Positions 27,884 to 36,482 of a DNA stretch of 64,000 nt are shown here, one piece after another. The translations under genes were made by a program, and so were the position numbers. The stretch spans positions 310,001 to 374,000 of the forward strand of contig NZ_FMZQ01000002.1 in the NCBI RefSeq assembly GCF_900102635.1, read 5' to 3'. Below the pieces are notes generated by a model. The model was not told where the DNA came from. It worked only from the letters and a program-made list of their open reading frames with translations, and made no database searches. Source of the stretch: Ectopseudomonas chengduensis. Lineage in GTDB: Bacteria > Pseudomonadota > Gammaproteobacteria > Pseudomonadales > Pseudomonadaceae. How positions within the stretch are numbered: the stretch's first letter is position 1; every line of letters starts with the position of its first letter.

Positions 27884-28585
27884 TCAGCCGGCCAGGCCGA
27901 CATAGACGTTCTGCACGTCATCATGGCCGTCAATGGCCTCGAGGAAGGCTTCGACCTCTTCCATCTGCTCCGGCGTCAGGCTGCTTACCGGGTTTTTCGG
28001 ACGGTAGCCGAGTTTGGCTGAGTTGACGGTGAAACCCTGCTCCGGCAGCGCCTTGCACACGGCGTCGAGGTCGGTCGGATCGGTGATGAACAGGGTCGAG
28101 CCCTCGTCATCGGGCACGAAGTCCTGGGCGCCGGCTTCGATGGCGGCCAGTTCCGGGTCGGCGCCCTCTTCGGTGGTGGCTTCGATCAGGCCAACGTGGT
28201 CGAAGTCCCAGCTGACCGAGCCGGAGGCACCGAGCTGGCCCTTGCGGAACAGCACACGGATCTCGGCGACGGTGCGGTTGACGTTGTCGGTCAGGCACTC
28301 GACGATCACCGGCACCTGATGCGGAGCGAAGCCCTCGTACTGGGTACGTTCGTAGTTGACCACTTCACCGGACAGCCCCGCGCCTTTCTTGATGGCGCGA
28401 TCCAGGGTGTCCTTGGGCATCGAGGCTTTCTTGGCCTGGTGCACGGCCAGGCGCAGCTTGGGGTTCATGTCCGGGTCGGCGCCGTTACGCGCGGCGAGCA
28501 TGATTTCCTTCACCAGCTTGCCGAAGATCTTGCCTCGGGCATTGGCGGCGGCTTCTTTGGGTTTGGCTTTCCACTGGGCGCCCAT
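27884..28585 (-). CDS. YebC-family protein, second-paralogue type
   Basis: 233 residues starting [19 protein letters not shown] from the Met at 28585. The longer frame to 28648 is unlikely. Family motifs are [30 protein letters not shown] and [20 protein letters not shown]. The canonical YebC/PmpR starts MAGHSKW and is usually next to ruvC, which is not here. This copy therefore looks like a second paralogue comparable with E. coli YeeN. Members are described as transcription regulators and more recently as translation factors at proline stretches. Confidence 0.88.
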   Translation of the reverse strand: MGAQWKAKPKEAAANARGKIFGKLVKEIMLAARNGADPDMNPKLRLAVHQAKKASMPKDTLDRAIKKGAGLSGEVVNYERTQYEGFAPHQVPVIVECLTDNVNRTVAEIRVLFRKGQLGASGSVSWDFDHVGLIEATTEEGADPELAAIEAGAQDFVPDDEGSTLFITDPTDLDAVCKALPEQGFTVNSAKLGYRPKNPVSSLTPEQMEEVEAFLEAIDGHDDVQNVYVGLAG

Positions 28586-28761
28586 CTGGGGTCTCCTGGC
28601 CGATAGGTGAGAGGGTGTCACGGCACGCAGGGGCGGCCGGACGATCACTTAGGCTGCGGATTCTAGTGCGTTGCGGCGCTGGCGGCACGCGCAATTTCCC
28701 GGATGGTGTTTTTGCGCCAGGGGAGTGCCGACGCAGCGAGGCTGCGCCGGCAGGTTGGAGC

Positions 28762-28893
28762 TCAGGCGTCCGGTGAGTGGCTGCCGAGCAGGGTCTGGCC
28801 GTGCTTTTTCTCGCGCTTGGCCATGCGTTTCTCGTGCGCCGTTTTCAGCGGCTTCTTCTTGCCTTCTTTGTGTGAATCCATGCTTTTGCTCAT
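28762..28893 (-). CDS. Very small Lys-rich protein
   Basis: 43 residues, of which about 12 are Lys or Arg in the first 31: MSKSMDSHKEGKKKPLK, then AHEKRMAKREKKHGQ. GGAGACACGACC precedes the ATG at a good distance. The clean start, coding bias and isolated position support a real gene. Likely role: binding to nucleic acid or ribosome, by charge only. Confidence 0.6.
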   Translation of the reverse strand: MSKSMDSHKEGKKKPLKTAHEKRMAKREKKHGQTLLGSHSPDA

Positions 28894-29096
28894 GGTCGTG
28901 TCTCCGGGAAGTAGGTCATTGACTGGGGGGATGCGTTCGGGTCACTGCCACCTCCTCGGCTCATGTAGCCGACTGCAATGCGGTATCGCCTTTCAAGCAT
29001 AGCTGGCGGGCAACACCCTGTTGCGAATCGTTGCTCGTCACTGTGTCTGGTTTTTCTATGCTTGCTCTTCGTCGTCATTTGCTCGAGGAACTCAGC

Positions 29097-29810
29097 ATGC
29101 CCCGTTTACTTCACCGTTTCGCCGCCGCGCTTGGCCTGCTTGTGCTGCTGGGCGGCGCCCCGGCACTGGTGCAGGCGGACGCCTTGCGTATCGGCATCAT
29201 CGGCACCGGCAATATCGGCAGCCCACTGGCGCGGCTGTGGGTCGAAGCCGGGCACGAGGTGATGATTTCCTCGCGCAATCCCGAACGCCTGCAGCCGCTG
29301 GCCGAGGAGCTGGGCGAGCGTGCCCGCGTCGGCACCCCGCGTGAGGCTGCGGCCTTTGGCGAGGTGATCATGTTGGCGGTGCCCTATGCTGCGACGCCGC
29401 AGGTCGGCCGCGACTACGCCACTGAGCTGGCCGGCAAGGTGGTGCTGGACGCCGGCAACCCACGACCGGGGCGCGATGGTCCGATGGCCGAGGCAGCGGT
29501 CGAGATGGGCGCCGGGTTGGCCTCGCAGCAGTTTCTGCCGGGCGTGCGCCTGGTGCGCGCGTTCAACGCCATCTCCGCGCACAACCTGCGCAGCCAGGCC
29601 CATCGCAGCGGCGAGAAACTGGCCATCCCGCTGGCCGCGGATGACGAGGCGGCGCTGCAGGTGGCAGCGCGTCTGGTGACCGATGCCGGCTTCGATCCGG
29701 TGATCGTCGGGCCGCTGGCCAGCGCCAAGTCCTTCGACTTCAACAGCGGCGTGTCGGCGCGCATGCCCACCGCGCGTGAGTTACGCGAACTGCTGGGGTT
29801 GCAGCCCTAG
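29097..29810 (+). CDS. Exported NADP-binding reductase, F420-dependent oxidoreductase-like
   Basis: 237 residues from ATG 29097, preceded by GAGGAA. Signal peptide FAAALGLLVLLGGAPALVQA, then a Rossmann fold RIGIIGTGNIGSPLARLW, ISSRNPERLQPLAEELG, and VLDAGNPRPG with FNAISAHNL. This is the NADP-oxidoreductase-coenzyme-F420-dependent family (FprA/NpdG-like). A Sec-type signal in front of a cofactor-binding reductase is unusual, because NADP(H) is cytoplasmic. The alternative upstream Met at 29031 gives an even odder N-terminus. Confidence 0.82.
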   Translation: MPRLLHRFAAALGLLVLLGGAPALVQADALRIGIIGTGNIGSPLARLWVEAGHEVMISSRNPERLQPLAEELGERARVGTPREAAAFGEVIMLAVPYAATPQVGRDYATELAGKVVLDAGNPRPGRDGPMAEAAVEMGAGLASQQFLPGVRLVRAFNAISAHNLRSQAHRSGEKLAIPLAADDEAALQVAARLVTDAGFDPVIVGPLASAKSFDFNSGVSARMPTARELRELLGLQP

Positions 29811-29816
29811 CAGGCG

Positions 29817-30551
29817 TCAGAGGTAACGCCAGATCAACTGCACACCCGCCATGAGAATGCCCAGCCGCGCGATACGGTAGAACCACAGGTGGTTGACTCG
29901 TGACTGCAGCCACAGGCCGCTCCATACACCCAGCGGGACGATGGGTGCGAGCATCAGGCTCAGCAGCAGATTGTCCTGGGTGAACTGGCCCAGCGCCGCG
30001 TAGGGGAACAGCTTGGCGGCGTTGGTCAGCAGGAAGAACAGATTGATGGTGGCGACGAAGCGCACCTTGTCCAGCTGCTGCGGCAGCAGGTGCATCATCA
30101 CCGGCGGGCCGCCAGCGTGGGCGACGAAGCTGGTGAAGCCGGCCAGACTCGACAGCAGTGTGCCGCGCCCTTTGTGCAGTGGGCGTGGCGCCTGGTTGCC
30201 AAGCACCAGACCGAGCCCGACGAAGGTGATGGCGATGGCGCCGATCAGCAGGCCGATGGCGCGTTCGTCGAACAAACCGAAGGTCATCGAGCCGATGGCG
30301 ATGCCGATCACCGCGCCCGGCAGCATGACCTTGAGGTTGGCCATATCCCACTTGCCCCAGTAGGCCTTCAGGCCCACCACATCGGCCAGACAGAGAATCG
30401 GCAGCATGACCGCGACCGCCTGTTTCGGCGAAGTGGCCAGGGCCAGCAACGGCACGGCGATGCCGCCCAGGGCGCCGCCAAAGCCACCCTTGGACAGCCC
30501 GGTGAGAAACACCGCGGGCAAGGCGAACAGAAGGAAATCGTGCAGAGTCAT
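29817..30551 (-). CDS. TauE/SafE-type anion exporter
   Basis: 244 residues, about eight hydrophobic helices. Family features: FLTGLSKGGFGGALGGIAVP near the start, then the second-half repeat SLAGFTSFVAHAGGPPVMMH. Members move sulfite, sulfoacetate or similar anions out of the cell. The substrate is not readable. The gene runs convergently to the reductase before it. Confidence 0.88.
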   Translation of the reverse strand: MTLHDFLLFALPAVFLTGLSKGGFGGALGGIAVPLLALATSPKQAVAVMLPILCLADVVGLKAYWGKWDMANLKVMLPGAVIGIAIGSMTFGLFDERAIGLLIGAIAITFVGLGLVLGNQAPRPLHKGRGTLLSSLAGFTSFVAHAGGPPVMMHLLPQQLDKVRFVATINLFFLLTNAAKLFPYAALGQFTQDNLLLSLMLAPIVPLGVWSGLWLQSRVNHLWFYRIARLGILMAGVQLIWRYL

Positions 30552-30690
30552 GGGTTTGGCGTAACGCTACAAAAGCGCGCAGGTTAGCAGCCGTCAGTGT
30601 CTGTGTGGCTTTTTTCCTCGGCCTCTGTGTCTGTCTGCTGCGGGGTGAGGCTGCTCTAATGCCGGCTCACTCAACCCGAGGTTCGTGCTC

Positions 30691-31584
30691 ATGACACCCA
30701 AGGATCTGCTGCTGGCGCTGCTGGTGATCGTCGTCTGGGGGCTGAACTTCGTGGTGATCAAGGTCGGCCTGCACGGCATGCCGCCGATGCTGATGGGCGC
30801 TCTGCGCTTCATGCTCGCAGCCTTTCCGGCGATCCTCTTCGTGCGTCGCCCGCAGGTGCCGCTGCGCTGGATGCTGGCCTATGGCATGACCATTTCAGTG
30901 GGGCAGTTCGCCTTTCTCTTCTATGCCATGTACGTCGGCATGCCGGCTGGCCTGGCGTCGCTGGTGCTGCAGTCGCAGGCGTTCTTCACCCTGTTCTTCG
31001 CCGCGCTGTTTCTCGGTGAGCGGCTGCGTGGCAGCAATCTGTTCGGCTTGCTGGTGGCAGCCAGCGGCCTGGTGTTGATCGGTCTGCAGGGCGGGCAGGC
31101 GATGACCCTGGCGGGCTTCGCCCTGACCATCGCCGCGGCCTCGATGTGGGCGCTGGGCAACGTGGTCACGCGCAAGCTGGGCAAGGTCAATCTGGTCGGC
31201 CTGGTGGTCTGGGGCAGCCTGATACCGCCGCTGCCATTTCTGGCCCTGTCGCTGTGGCTGGAAGGGCCGGAGCTGATCAGCCAGTCGCTGCGCACGCTTG
31301 GCGTGGACTCGCTGCTGGTGCTGGCCTACCTGGCATTCGGCGCCACCATTCTTGGTTACGGGCTCTGGAGCCGCCTGCTGTCGCGTTATCCGGCCAGCCA
31401 GGTGGCACCGTTCTCGCTGCTGGTGCCGGTGGTGGGCATCAGCTCCTCGGCGCTGCTGCTGGGCGAACGTCTCGGCAGCTTGCAGATGGTCGGCGCGGCG
31501 CTGGTCATGGCCGGGCTGCTGATCAACGTCTGGGGCGGGCGCCTGCTCGATGGTTGGCGTCGACGCGAGGCGACGCTGCCGTAG
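30691..31584 (+). CDS. EamA-type drug/metabolite transporter
   Basis: 297 residues from ATG 30691; CGAGG lies nine bases upstream and rules out the GTG at 30685. Ten membrane helices in two repeats. The first repeat begins LLALLVIVVWGLNFVVIKVG, the second includes MWALGNVVTRKLGKVN. This is typical of exporters for amino acids or metabolites such as O-acetylserine and cysteine. No operon partner was seen. Confidence 0.9.
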   Translation: MTPKDLLLALLVIVVWGLNFVVIKVGLHGMPPMLMGALRFMLAAFPAILFVRRPQVPLRWMLAYGMTISVGQFAFLFYAMYVGMPAGLASLVLQSQAFFTLFFAALFLGERLRGSNLFGLLVAASGLVLIGLQGGQAMTLAGFALTIAAASMWALGNVVTRKLGKVNLVGLVVWGSLIPPLPFLALSLWLEGPELISQSLRTLGVDSLLVLAYLAFGATILGYGLWSRLLSRYPASQVAPFSLLVPVVGISSSALLLGERLGSLQMVGAALVMAGLLINVWGGRLLDGWRRREATLP

Positions 31585-31654
31585 GGCGCTTCCTGAATCG
31601 TGATCCGATACTGCCGACGCCCTGGTGCACACGGCGCACCCTGCAACAACTGTC

Positions 31655-32203
31655 TCAGTCTTGCGGGCGCTGTTCCGGTAGGCGTTGGAGGATCTGATCC
31701 AGGCGTTGCTGGATGCGTTGGTCGATCTTCTCGTGCAGGCGCATGATTTCCAGTTCGGCGCGCAGGTTCACCTCGAAGTCCAGGCGTGCAGCCAGACGAT
31801 CCTTCGTCGCCTGGCGGTTCTGGCTCATCATGATGATCGGCGCCTGGATGGCCGCCAAGGTCGACAGCATCAGGTTGAGAAAGATGTAAGGGTAGGGGTC
31901 GAAGGCCATGCCGAAGTGCGACAGCACGTCAGTGTTGAGCAGCATCCAGCCGAGCATGGTCAGCGAAAAACAGATGATGAAGGTCCAGGAGCCACCGACC
32001 GATGCGACCCGATCAGAAAGCCTCTCGCCGAAAGACGATTGTTCATCCGAGGCGTCGGCGGCATCGCGGCTGATGGGGCGGCGCTGGCGAATCTGTTCGA
32101 GCACATGGCTTTCTTCCGGCTCGAGCTCGTGGATTGCCTTGCCAAGCAGGTTCTGGGCGAGGTGTTGCAGCGGGTGCTGGGTGCTGTTGCTCATTGTGGC
32201 CAT
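31655..32203 (-). CDS. DUF1003 membrane protein
   Basis: 182 residues with two membrane helices (TFIICFSLTMLGWMLLN and PYPYIFLNLMLSTLAAIQA), then IIMMSQNRQATKDRL, the DUF1003 signature, and a C-terminal coiled coil of charged residues. The family function is unknown. Either Met 1 or Met 4 could be the start. Confidence 0.85.
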   Translation of the reverse strand: MATMSNSTQHPLQHLAQNLLGKAIHELEPEESHVLEQIRQRRPISRDAADASDEQSSFGERLSDRVASVGGSWTFIICFSLTMLGWMLLNTDVLSHFGMAFDPYPYIFLNLMLSTLAAIQAPIIMMSQNRQATKDRLAARLDFEVNLRAELEIMRLHEKIDQRIQQRLDQILQRLPEQRPQD

Positions 32204-32254
32204 TCATCCGAGGCAGAGACGTCGAAGCGATGCTGAACCGCTTCACGAGCCTTG

Positions 32255-33784
32255 TCACCTCTGCTGTTCAGCATGCACTCCAGCACTTTCCAGCCGATTT
32301 CGACCATTGTTCTTGGCTCGATAAAGCGCTTGATCGGCCGCCTCGATAAGCGCCAGTGCCTGCCTCGTGCTGTCCCGCTGATCCGCCATCAGGTTGGCCA
32401 CGCCGGCACTCACCGTGACCCTCGCGAAGGGACTTGCCTGGTGCTCCAGGTCGCGCTGTTCCAAGCTCTGCATGAAGCTTTGGGCGACGGCTTCAGCCCC
32501 TTCAAGTGTGGTGTTCGGCAGGATCACTGCCAGTTCCTCACCGCCATAACGGGCGGCCAGATCGCCGGGCCGGCGTACGCACTGCTTGAGCACCTCTGCC
32601 ACGGCACGTAGACAGTCATCACCGGCTACATGACCGTAGTGGTCGTTGTAACGCTTGAACATATCGATATCGAACAGCAGCAGTGACAGGGAGGAGCCAC
32701 GACGCTGCGCGCGGCGAATTTCCATTTCCAGGGTCTGGTCGAAGCTGCGGCGGTTGGCCAGGTCGGTCAGGCCATCCTGTGAGGCGAGGACCTCCAGCCG
32801 GGCGTTGGCATCAAGGAGTTCCTCGCGGGCGTTGAGCAGTTGCGCCTCGGCGCGCGAGCGACGGCGGATATCGACGATCAGGTATTGGCCAATGATGCTC
32901 ACGGCAGCCAGCAACAGCATGATCAGCGCGGTGAACAGCTCGGCGTTGCGGCGCCAGGCTGCCAAGGCGTCCTCGCGGCCGAGTGCGACGACGGTGATCA
33001 GCGGCAGGCGATCGTTGCGGCGAAAGGCATAGACACGCTCGACACCATCGATACGTGAGGTCTGTACGGTGGTGCCTTCGCGTTGTTCGCGCAGCTGTTG
33101 CAGGATGGGTGAGTCGGACCAGTCCAGGCCGACATCCTGCTCACGGAATGGCTGGCGAAACAGCAGTTTGGCGTCGCCGGTGGAGAGGCTCATCGAGCCA
33201 TGTTTGCCGAGGTCCAGGCTGCCGAAGAAGCTCAGAAAGTGCTCGACGCCTAGCGTCACGGCCACCACGCCGGCGAAACGACCCTCACCATCGTTCAGAC
33301 GACGGCTGACGGTGAAGACCCAGTCACCCGTAATACGGCTCTTGATGGTGGGGCCGATGAAGGTGCCGGTGGAGGGATCGTTGCGATGATGGATGAAGAA
33401 TGCGCGATCGGCGGCGTTGAGATTGTGTCCTGGCGGCTGGGTCGATGCCAGCAGGCGGTCGCCCTGTTCGTCGTAGATGACGATGGCGTTGGCCAACCCA
33501 AGCACTTCACTCTGCTGCTGCAGCAGTGCCTGCAGGCGTTCTTGTTCGTGCACGGCCGGGCCGTTGTGTTGCATGCGCTCGGCCAAGTCGATCAGCACCA
33601 GTTCCGACTGGCGAATGACCCCTTCCGTGTAGTTGTCCAGCGCCTGGGCCAGGTTGAGGTTGGCCACGTTCAGCTCTTGCAGCGCGCGTTCACGCGAGAA
33701 CCAGACCTGCCAGGCGGTCAGCAACGCCAGCGACAGGCAGATGAATACCAGGAGAATGGACGCGAGCCGAATACCACGTTTCAT
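32255..33784 (-). CDS. Cache-domain diguanylate cyclase
   Basis: 509 residues from the Met at 33784 (KRGIRLASILLVF). Helix 1, then a periplasmic double-Cache-like domain of about 270 residues, helix 2 (TALIMLLLAAVSIIGQYLIV), a short coiled coil and a GGDEF domain with GGEEL in ARYGGEELAVILPN. The final Phe is replaced by Leu. RxxD inhibitory motif RPGD is present. The domain probably senses a small ligand and changes c-di-GMP. Confidence 0.9.
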   Translation of the reverse strand: MKRGIRLASILLVFICLSLALLTAWQVWFSRERALQELNVANLNLAQALDNYTEGVIRQSELVLIDLAERMQHNGPAVHEQERLQALLQQQSEVLGLANAIVIYDEQGDRLLASTQPPGHNLNAADRAFFIHHRNDPSTGTFIGPTIKSRITGDWVFTVSRRLNDGEGRFAGVVAVTLGVEHFLSFFGSLDLGKHGSMSLSTGDAKLLFRQPFREQDVGLDWSDSPILQQLREQREGTTVQTSRIDGVERVYAFRRNDRLPLITVVALGREDALAAWRRNAELFTALIMLLLAAVSIIGQYLIVDIRRRSRAEAQLLNAREELLDANARLEVLASQDGLTDLANRRSFDQTLEMEIRRAQRRGSSLSLLLFDIDMFKRYNDHYGHVAGDDCLRAVAEVLKQCVRRPGDLAARYGGEELAVILPNTTLEGAEAVAQSFMQSLEQRDLEHQASPFARVTVSAGVANLMADQRDSTRQALALIEAADQALYRAKNNGRNRLESAGVHAEQQR

Positions 33785-33834
33785 GGTGAAACCCAGAGCC
33801 CTACTACAGGGAGCTGAAAAGGCTTGGGAAAACA

Positions 33835-33858
33835 GAAGGGCCGCACTGGCGGCCCTTC
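33835..33858 (-). terminator. Terminator of the parvulin gene
   Basis: Perfect 10-bp stem GAAGGGCCGC / GCGGCCCTTC with loop ACTG. On the minus strand it is followed by a T-rich run (CTGTTTTCCC). It lies between the parvulin stop and the diguanylate cyclase start. Confidence 0.75.
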
Positions 33859-33870
33859 CGTCGTGCACGA

Positions 33871-34152
33871 TCAGTCCTGACGGCTGGTGACTTCCAGCAG
33901 GTGATAACCGAACTGGGTCTTCACCGGGCCCTGCACCACGCCGACCGGTGCGCTGAACACCACGGTATCGAACTCCTTGACCATCTGGCCCGGGCCGAAG
34001 GAGCCCAGATCACCGCCGCTACGGCCGGACGGGCAAGAGGAGTTGTCTTTGGCCAGTTGGGCGAAGTCGGCACCGCCTTCGATGGCGGCTTTCAGTTCGT
34101 TGCACTTGTCTTCGCTGGCAACCAGGATGTGGCGGGCAGTGGCGCGGGCCAT
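33871..34152 (-). CDS. Single-domain parvulin peptidyl-prolyl isomerase
   Basis: 93 residues from the Met at 34152, preceded by a near-perfect AGGAGGT. The longer frame to 34209 is rejected. Parvulin motifs: ARHILVASEDKCNEL, DFAQLAKDNSSCPSG, GGDLGSFGPGQMVKEFD and TQFGYHLLEV. It is a cytosolic PpiC-type fold with no signal peptide. It speeds cis/trans proline isomerisation. A terminator lies directly downstream. Confidence 0.93.
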   Translation of the reverse strand: MARATARHILVASEDKCNELKAAIEGGADFAQLAKDNSSCPSGRSGGDLGSFGPGQMVKEFDTVVFSAPVGVVQGPVKTQFGYHLLEVTSRQD

Positions 34153-34319
34153 GGGAGTACCTCCTATCAATGAAGGTGCAGAGCCTAGCGCAATCGCCTC
34201 GACAAGCAAACGGTCGGCCGTTCGTCCACCTGTCAGGAGCCGTTTCGGCGTCTGGCTTGTCCCATCTTCTGTAAGTGGGCATCTGCCCTGAACTCAGGCT
34301 TCACTGAGGAGACTTGCGG

Positions 34320-34660
34320 ATGAACACCCTGAGCATCGACGGTTGGCGCAAGGCCGACAATGACAGCAAATCCATCCCTATCGGCACTCTGCAGTTCTAT
34401 GTCAGCGAGTCGGAGCACTTGCGCCTGGAGCAGGCTGAGGAGCAACTGCAGCGCAGCGGCGTCCGGGACGCGATGATCGACGCAGACATGCGACGTTGGA
34501 GCTGGTCATGCCGGAGGGCTTCGGCCCACTGAGTGAATGCAAATGGCGCGTGTACCTTGGCGGCGAGGAGGGGCGTGGCCAGTTTCATCTGGTCGGTTAC
34601 AGCGCCGAGGATGGCTGCCTGATCTACAGCAATGCGGTGATGGTCGATCTGCTGGGGTGA
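34320..34660 (+). pseudogene. Hypothetical gene split by a one-base frameshift
   Basis: Frame 1 reads MNTLSIDGWRKADNDSKSIP to RDAMIDADMR and then runs into a stop at 34532. Restoring one base near 34495 continues as LELVMPEGFGPLSECKWR and on to a stop at 34658-34660, giving one coherent protein of about 113 residues. GAGGAG precedes the ATG. The missing base may be a real mutation or a sequence error. No family was recognised. Confidence 0.65.
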
Positions 34661-34795
34661 CCGGCACAGGCAAAACCTTGCCCCGCGGTGGCAAGTCGCT
34701 GCCACGAATGTGTGTGCAACCCGCGTAGTGACTGGCCTGCAGCGGCTGGCCCGGAATCTGCTTTGCATCAGGCGAACGGATTTCGCGGAGGCCTC

Positions 34796-35245
34796 ATGAC
34801 CAGTATCAACAACAGCACGCCTGCCATGCTCAGCTACTACGGTAGCCAGCTCAACAATCGCTCGACTGCGTCCAGTGGCGAAGCCGACGGTCAGGCCAGT
34901 CAGGATCCAGTTGCCGACTTGCGGCGTTTTGCCAAACAGGTGGTGGCGCGCAGTGAGGGTGGACTACTACGCGCGATGAATGGTGGCGCGGCGCAGCCCA
35001 GCAATACCGTGCAGCGCAGTGGTGACAGTCAGCCGACTACGCCTTCGGTGATTCAATTGCCGGACGTAACGCAGCTCGATCGCGACGATGCCGCCAAGCT
35101 GCTGGCGCAGGTGCAGAAGATGGTGGATGCCGGCATGGATGGCAGCGTGCGCATCGCCGGTTACAACGGCGACCAGCAGACCGACTCGCTGGAAACCTAC
35201 CGCCAGTGGCTGCAGGAAAAGGGCGGAGTCAGCATCTACGTCTGA
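34796..35245 (+). CDS. Hypothetical soluble protein
   Basis: 149 residues. A Ser/Asn-rich start (TSINNSTPAMLSYYGSQLNN) precedes a helix DLRRFAKQVVARSEGGLLRA, a polar linker, and a C-terminal module DRDDAAKLLAQVQKMVDAGM ending VSIYV. The starting region resembles flagellar-type cytosolic proteins in composition only. Start ATG 34796 follows a GCGGAGG site. Function is unknown. Confidence 0.7.
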   Translation: MTSINNSTPAMLSYYGSQLNNRSTASSGEADGQASQDPVADLRRFAKQVVARSEGGLLRAMNGGAAQPSNTVQRSGDSQPTTPSVIQLPDVTQLDRDDAAKLLAQVQKMVDAGMDGSVRIAGYNGDQQTDSLETYRQWLQEKGGVSIYV

Positions 35246-35256
35246 TCCGCAGCCGT

Positions 35257-36243
35257 TCAGCCCAGAATGGGTTCTACGTCCTCTCGGGTGATCACCCGGT
35301 TACGCCCGGCGCGCTTGGCCGCGTAGGTGCGCCTGTCTGCCGCCAGCATCAGCTCGTCCAGTGATTGCCCATCTACCCCGAAACAGGCCACGCCAGCGCT
35401 CAACGTCATGTGCAGCGTGGTTTCATCCACCGTCAGCGATTGCGCAACCAGGCGTTCGCGCAGGCTTTCGGCGATTTCCCGAGCTTGCGCTGCCTTGCTG
35501 CCTGGCAGCAGCACCGCAAATTCCTCACCGCCCAGGCGGCAGAACAGATCATTGACCCGTAAACGCTGCGCCAGCACCTTGGCGAAGTGAACCAGGGCAC
35601 GGTCACCGACTTCGTGGCCAAAGCGGTCGTTGATCTGCTTGAAGTGGTCGATATCGACGAATACCAGCGAAAGCGGCGTGCCATTGCGCAACGCATGGGC
35701 ACGCTCACGCTCGAATACCTCGGCCAGCTTCAGGCGGTTTGGCTGGCTGGTCAGAGAGCCGGTGGTCGCCTGCTCGGTCAGGCGCTGCTCATTGAGCAGG
35801 CGGCTGCGCTCGTAGATGTGCGCGAAAATCATCACCGCCAAGCTGGCGAGGCCGAGATTGGCGATGATCTCGACGTTTTGCAGCAATTCATCGGACGAAA
35901 ACCGCTGACTGAAGACGAACAGGCCGACACCGACGAACACGATCGAGCCGTACATCCCCAGGCGCAACCCCAGTAATAGATAGCAGATGATCGGAATTGT
36001 CTGGATCCAGGCGAACACCGCGAAGGTAGTGGTGGTCTGAGACAGCGCCACAATCATGATGCTGAAGAACGGCAGCAGGTAAACCGCGGTCAATAGCTGC
36101 AGGTTGCGTGTTTTATCGATGATGGTCAGCAGATACAGCGACACCGCGGCATAGCCGATCTCCAGGCCGGCCAGCAGCCAGTTGTCGTGCAACAGATTGA
36201 CGACCGAGAAGAACAAACCGCCGCTCAAGGTGATCCATAGCAA
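35257..36243 (-). CDS. Membrane diguanylate cyclase with disturbed start
   Basis: 328 residues if the TTG at 36243 is used. The C-terminal GGDEF domain has CRLGGEEFAVLLPG and RVND inhibitory site, so the cyclase is intact. N-terminal part: about five membrane helices. The frame is open upstream for another 37 codons (to 36354) and reads LLPGYFAKNEQHRRLVLKAL, which looks like real protein, but it has no ATG or GTG. A good ATG with AGGG ahead lies at 36358 in a neighbouring frame (MTPSAVIEQFTHLSLP), so one extra base near 36305 would explain the start. Confidence 0.75.
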   Translation of the reverse strand: MLWITLSGGLFFSVVNLLHDNWLLAGLEIGYAAVSLYLLTIIDKTRNLQLLTAVYLLPFFSIMIVALSQTTTTFAVFAWIQTIPIICYLLLGLRLGMYGSIVFVGVGLFVFSQRFSSDELLQNVEIIANLGLASLAVMIFAHIYERSRLLNEQRLTEQATTGSLTSQPNRLKLAEVFERERAHALRNGTPLSLVFVDIDHFKQINDRFGHEVGDRALVHFAKVLAQRLRVNDLFCRLGGEEFAVLLPGSKAAQAREIAESLRERLVAQSLTVDETTLHMTLSAGVACFGVDGQSLDELMLAADRRTYAAKRAGRNRVITREDVEPILG

Positions 36244-36482
36244 GGCTTTGAGGACCAGGCGGCGATGTTGTTCGTTCTTGGCGAAGTAACCGGGTAGCAG
36301 TGTTCTCGAGCGGGAGAGACAAATGCGTAAATTGTTCGATGACGGCAGAGGGCGTCATGCAGGAACCCTGCCGTTGGGCCGCGATCCCAGTGTACGCGGG
36401 CGTTCGATGGGATTAGGAAACCGGCCATGATCCTGCGCCGGAAATTGCGTCAGAATCACGACGTTAGTTGGGAGAGGGCGGT

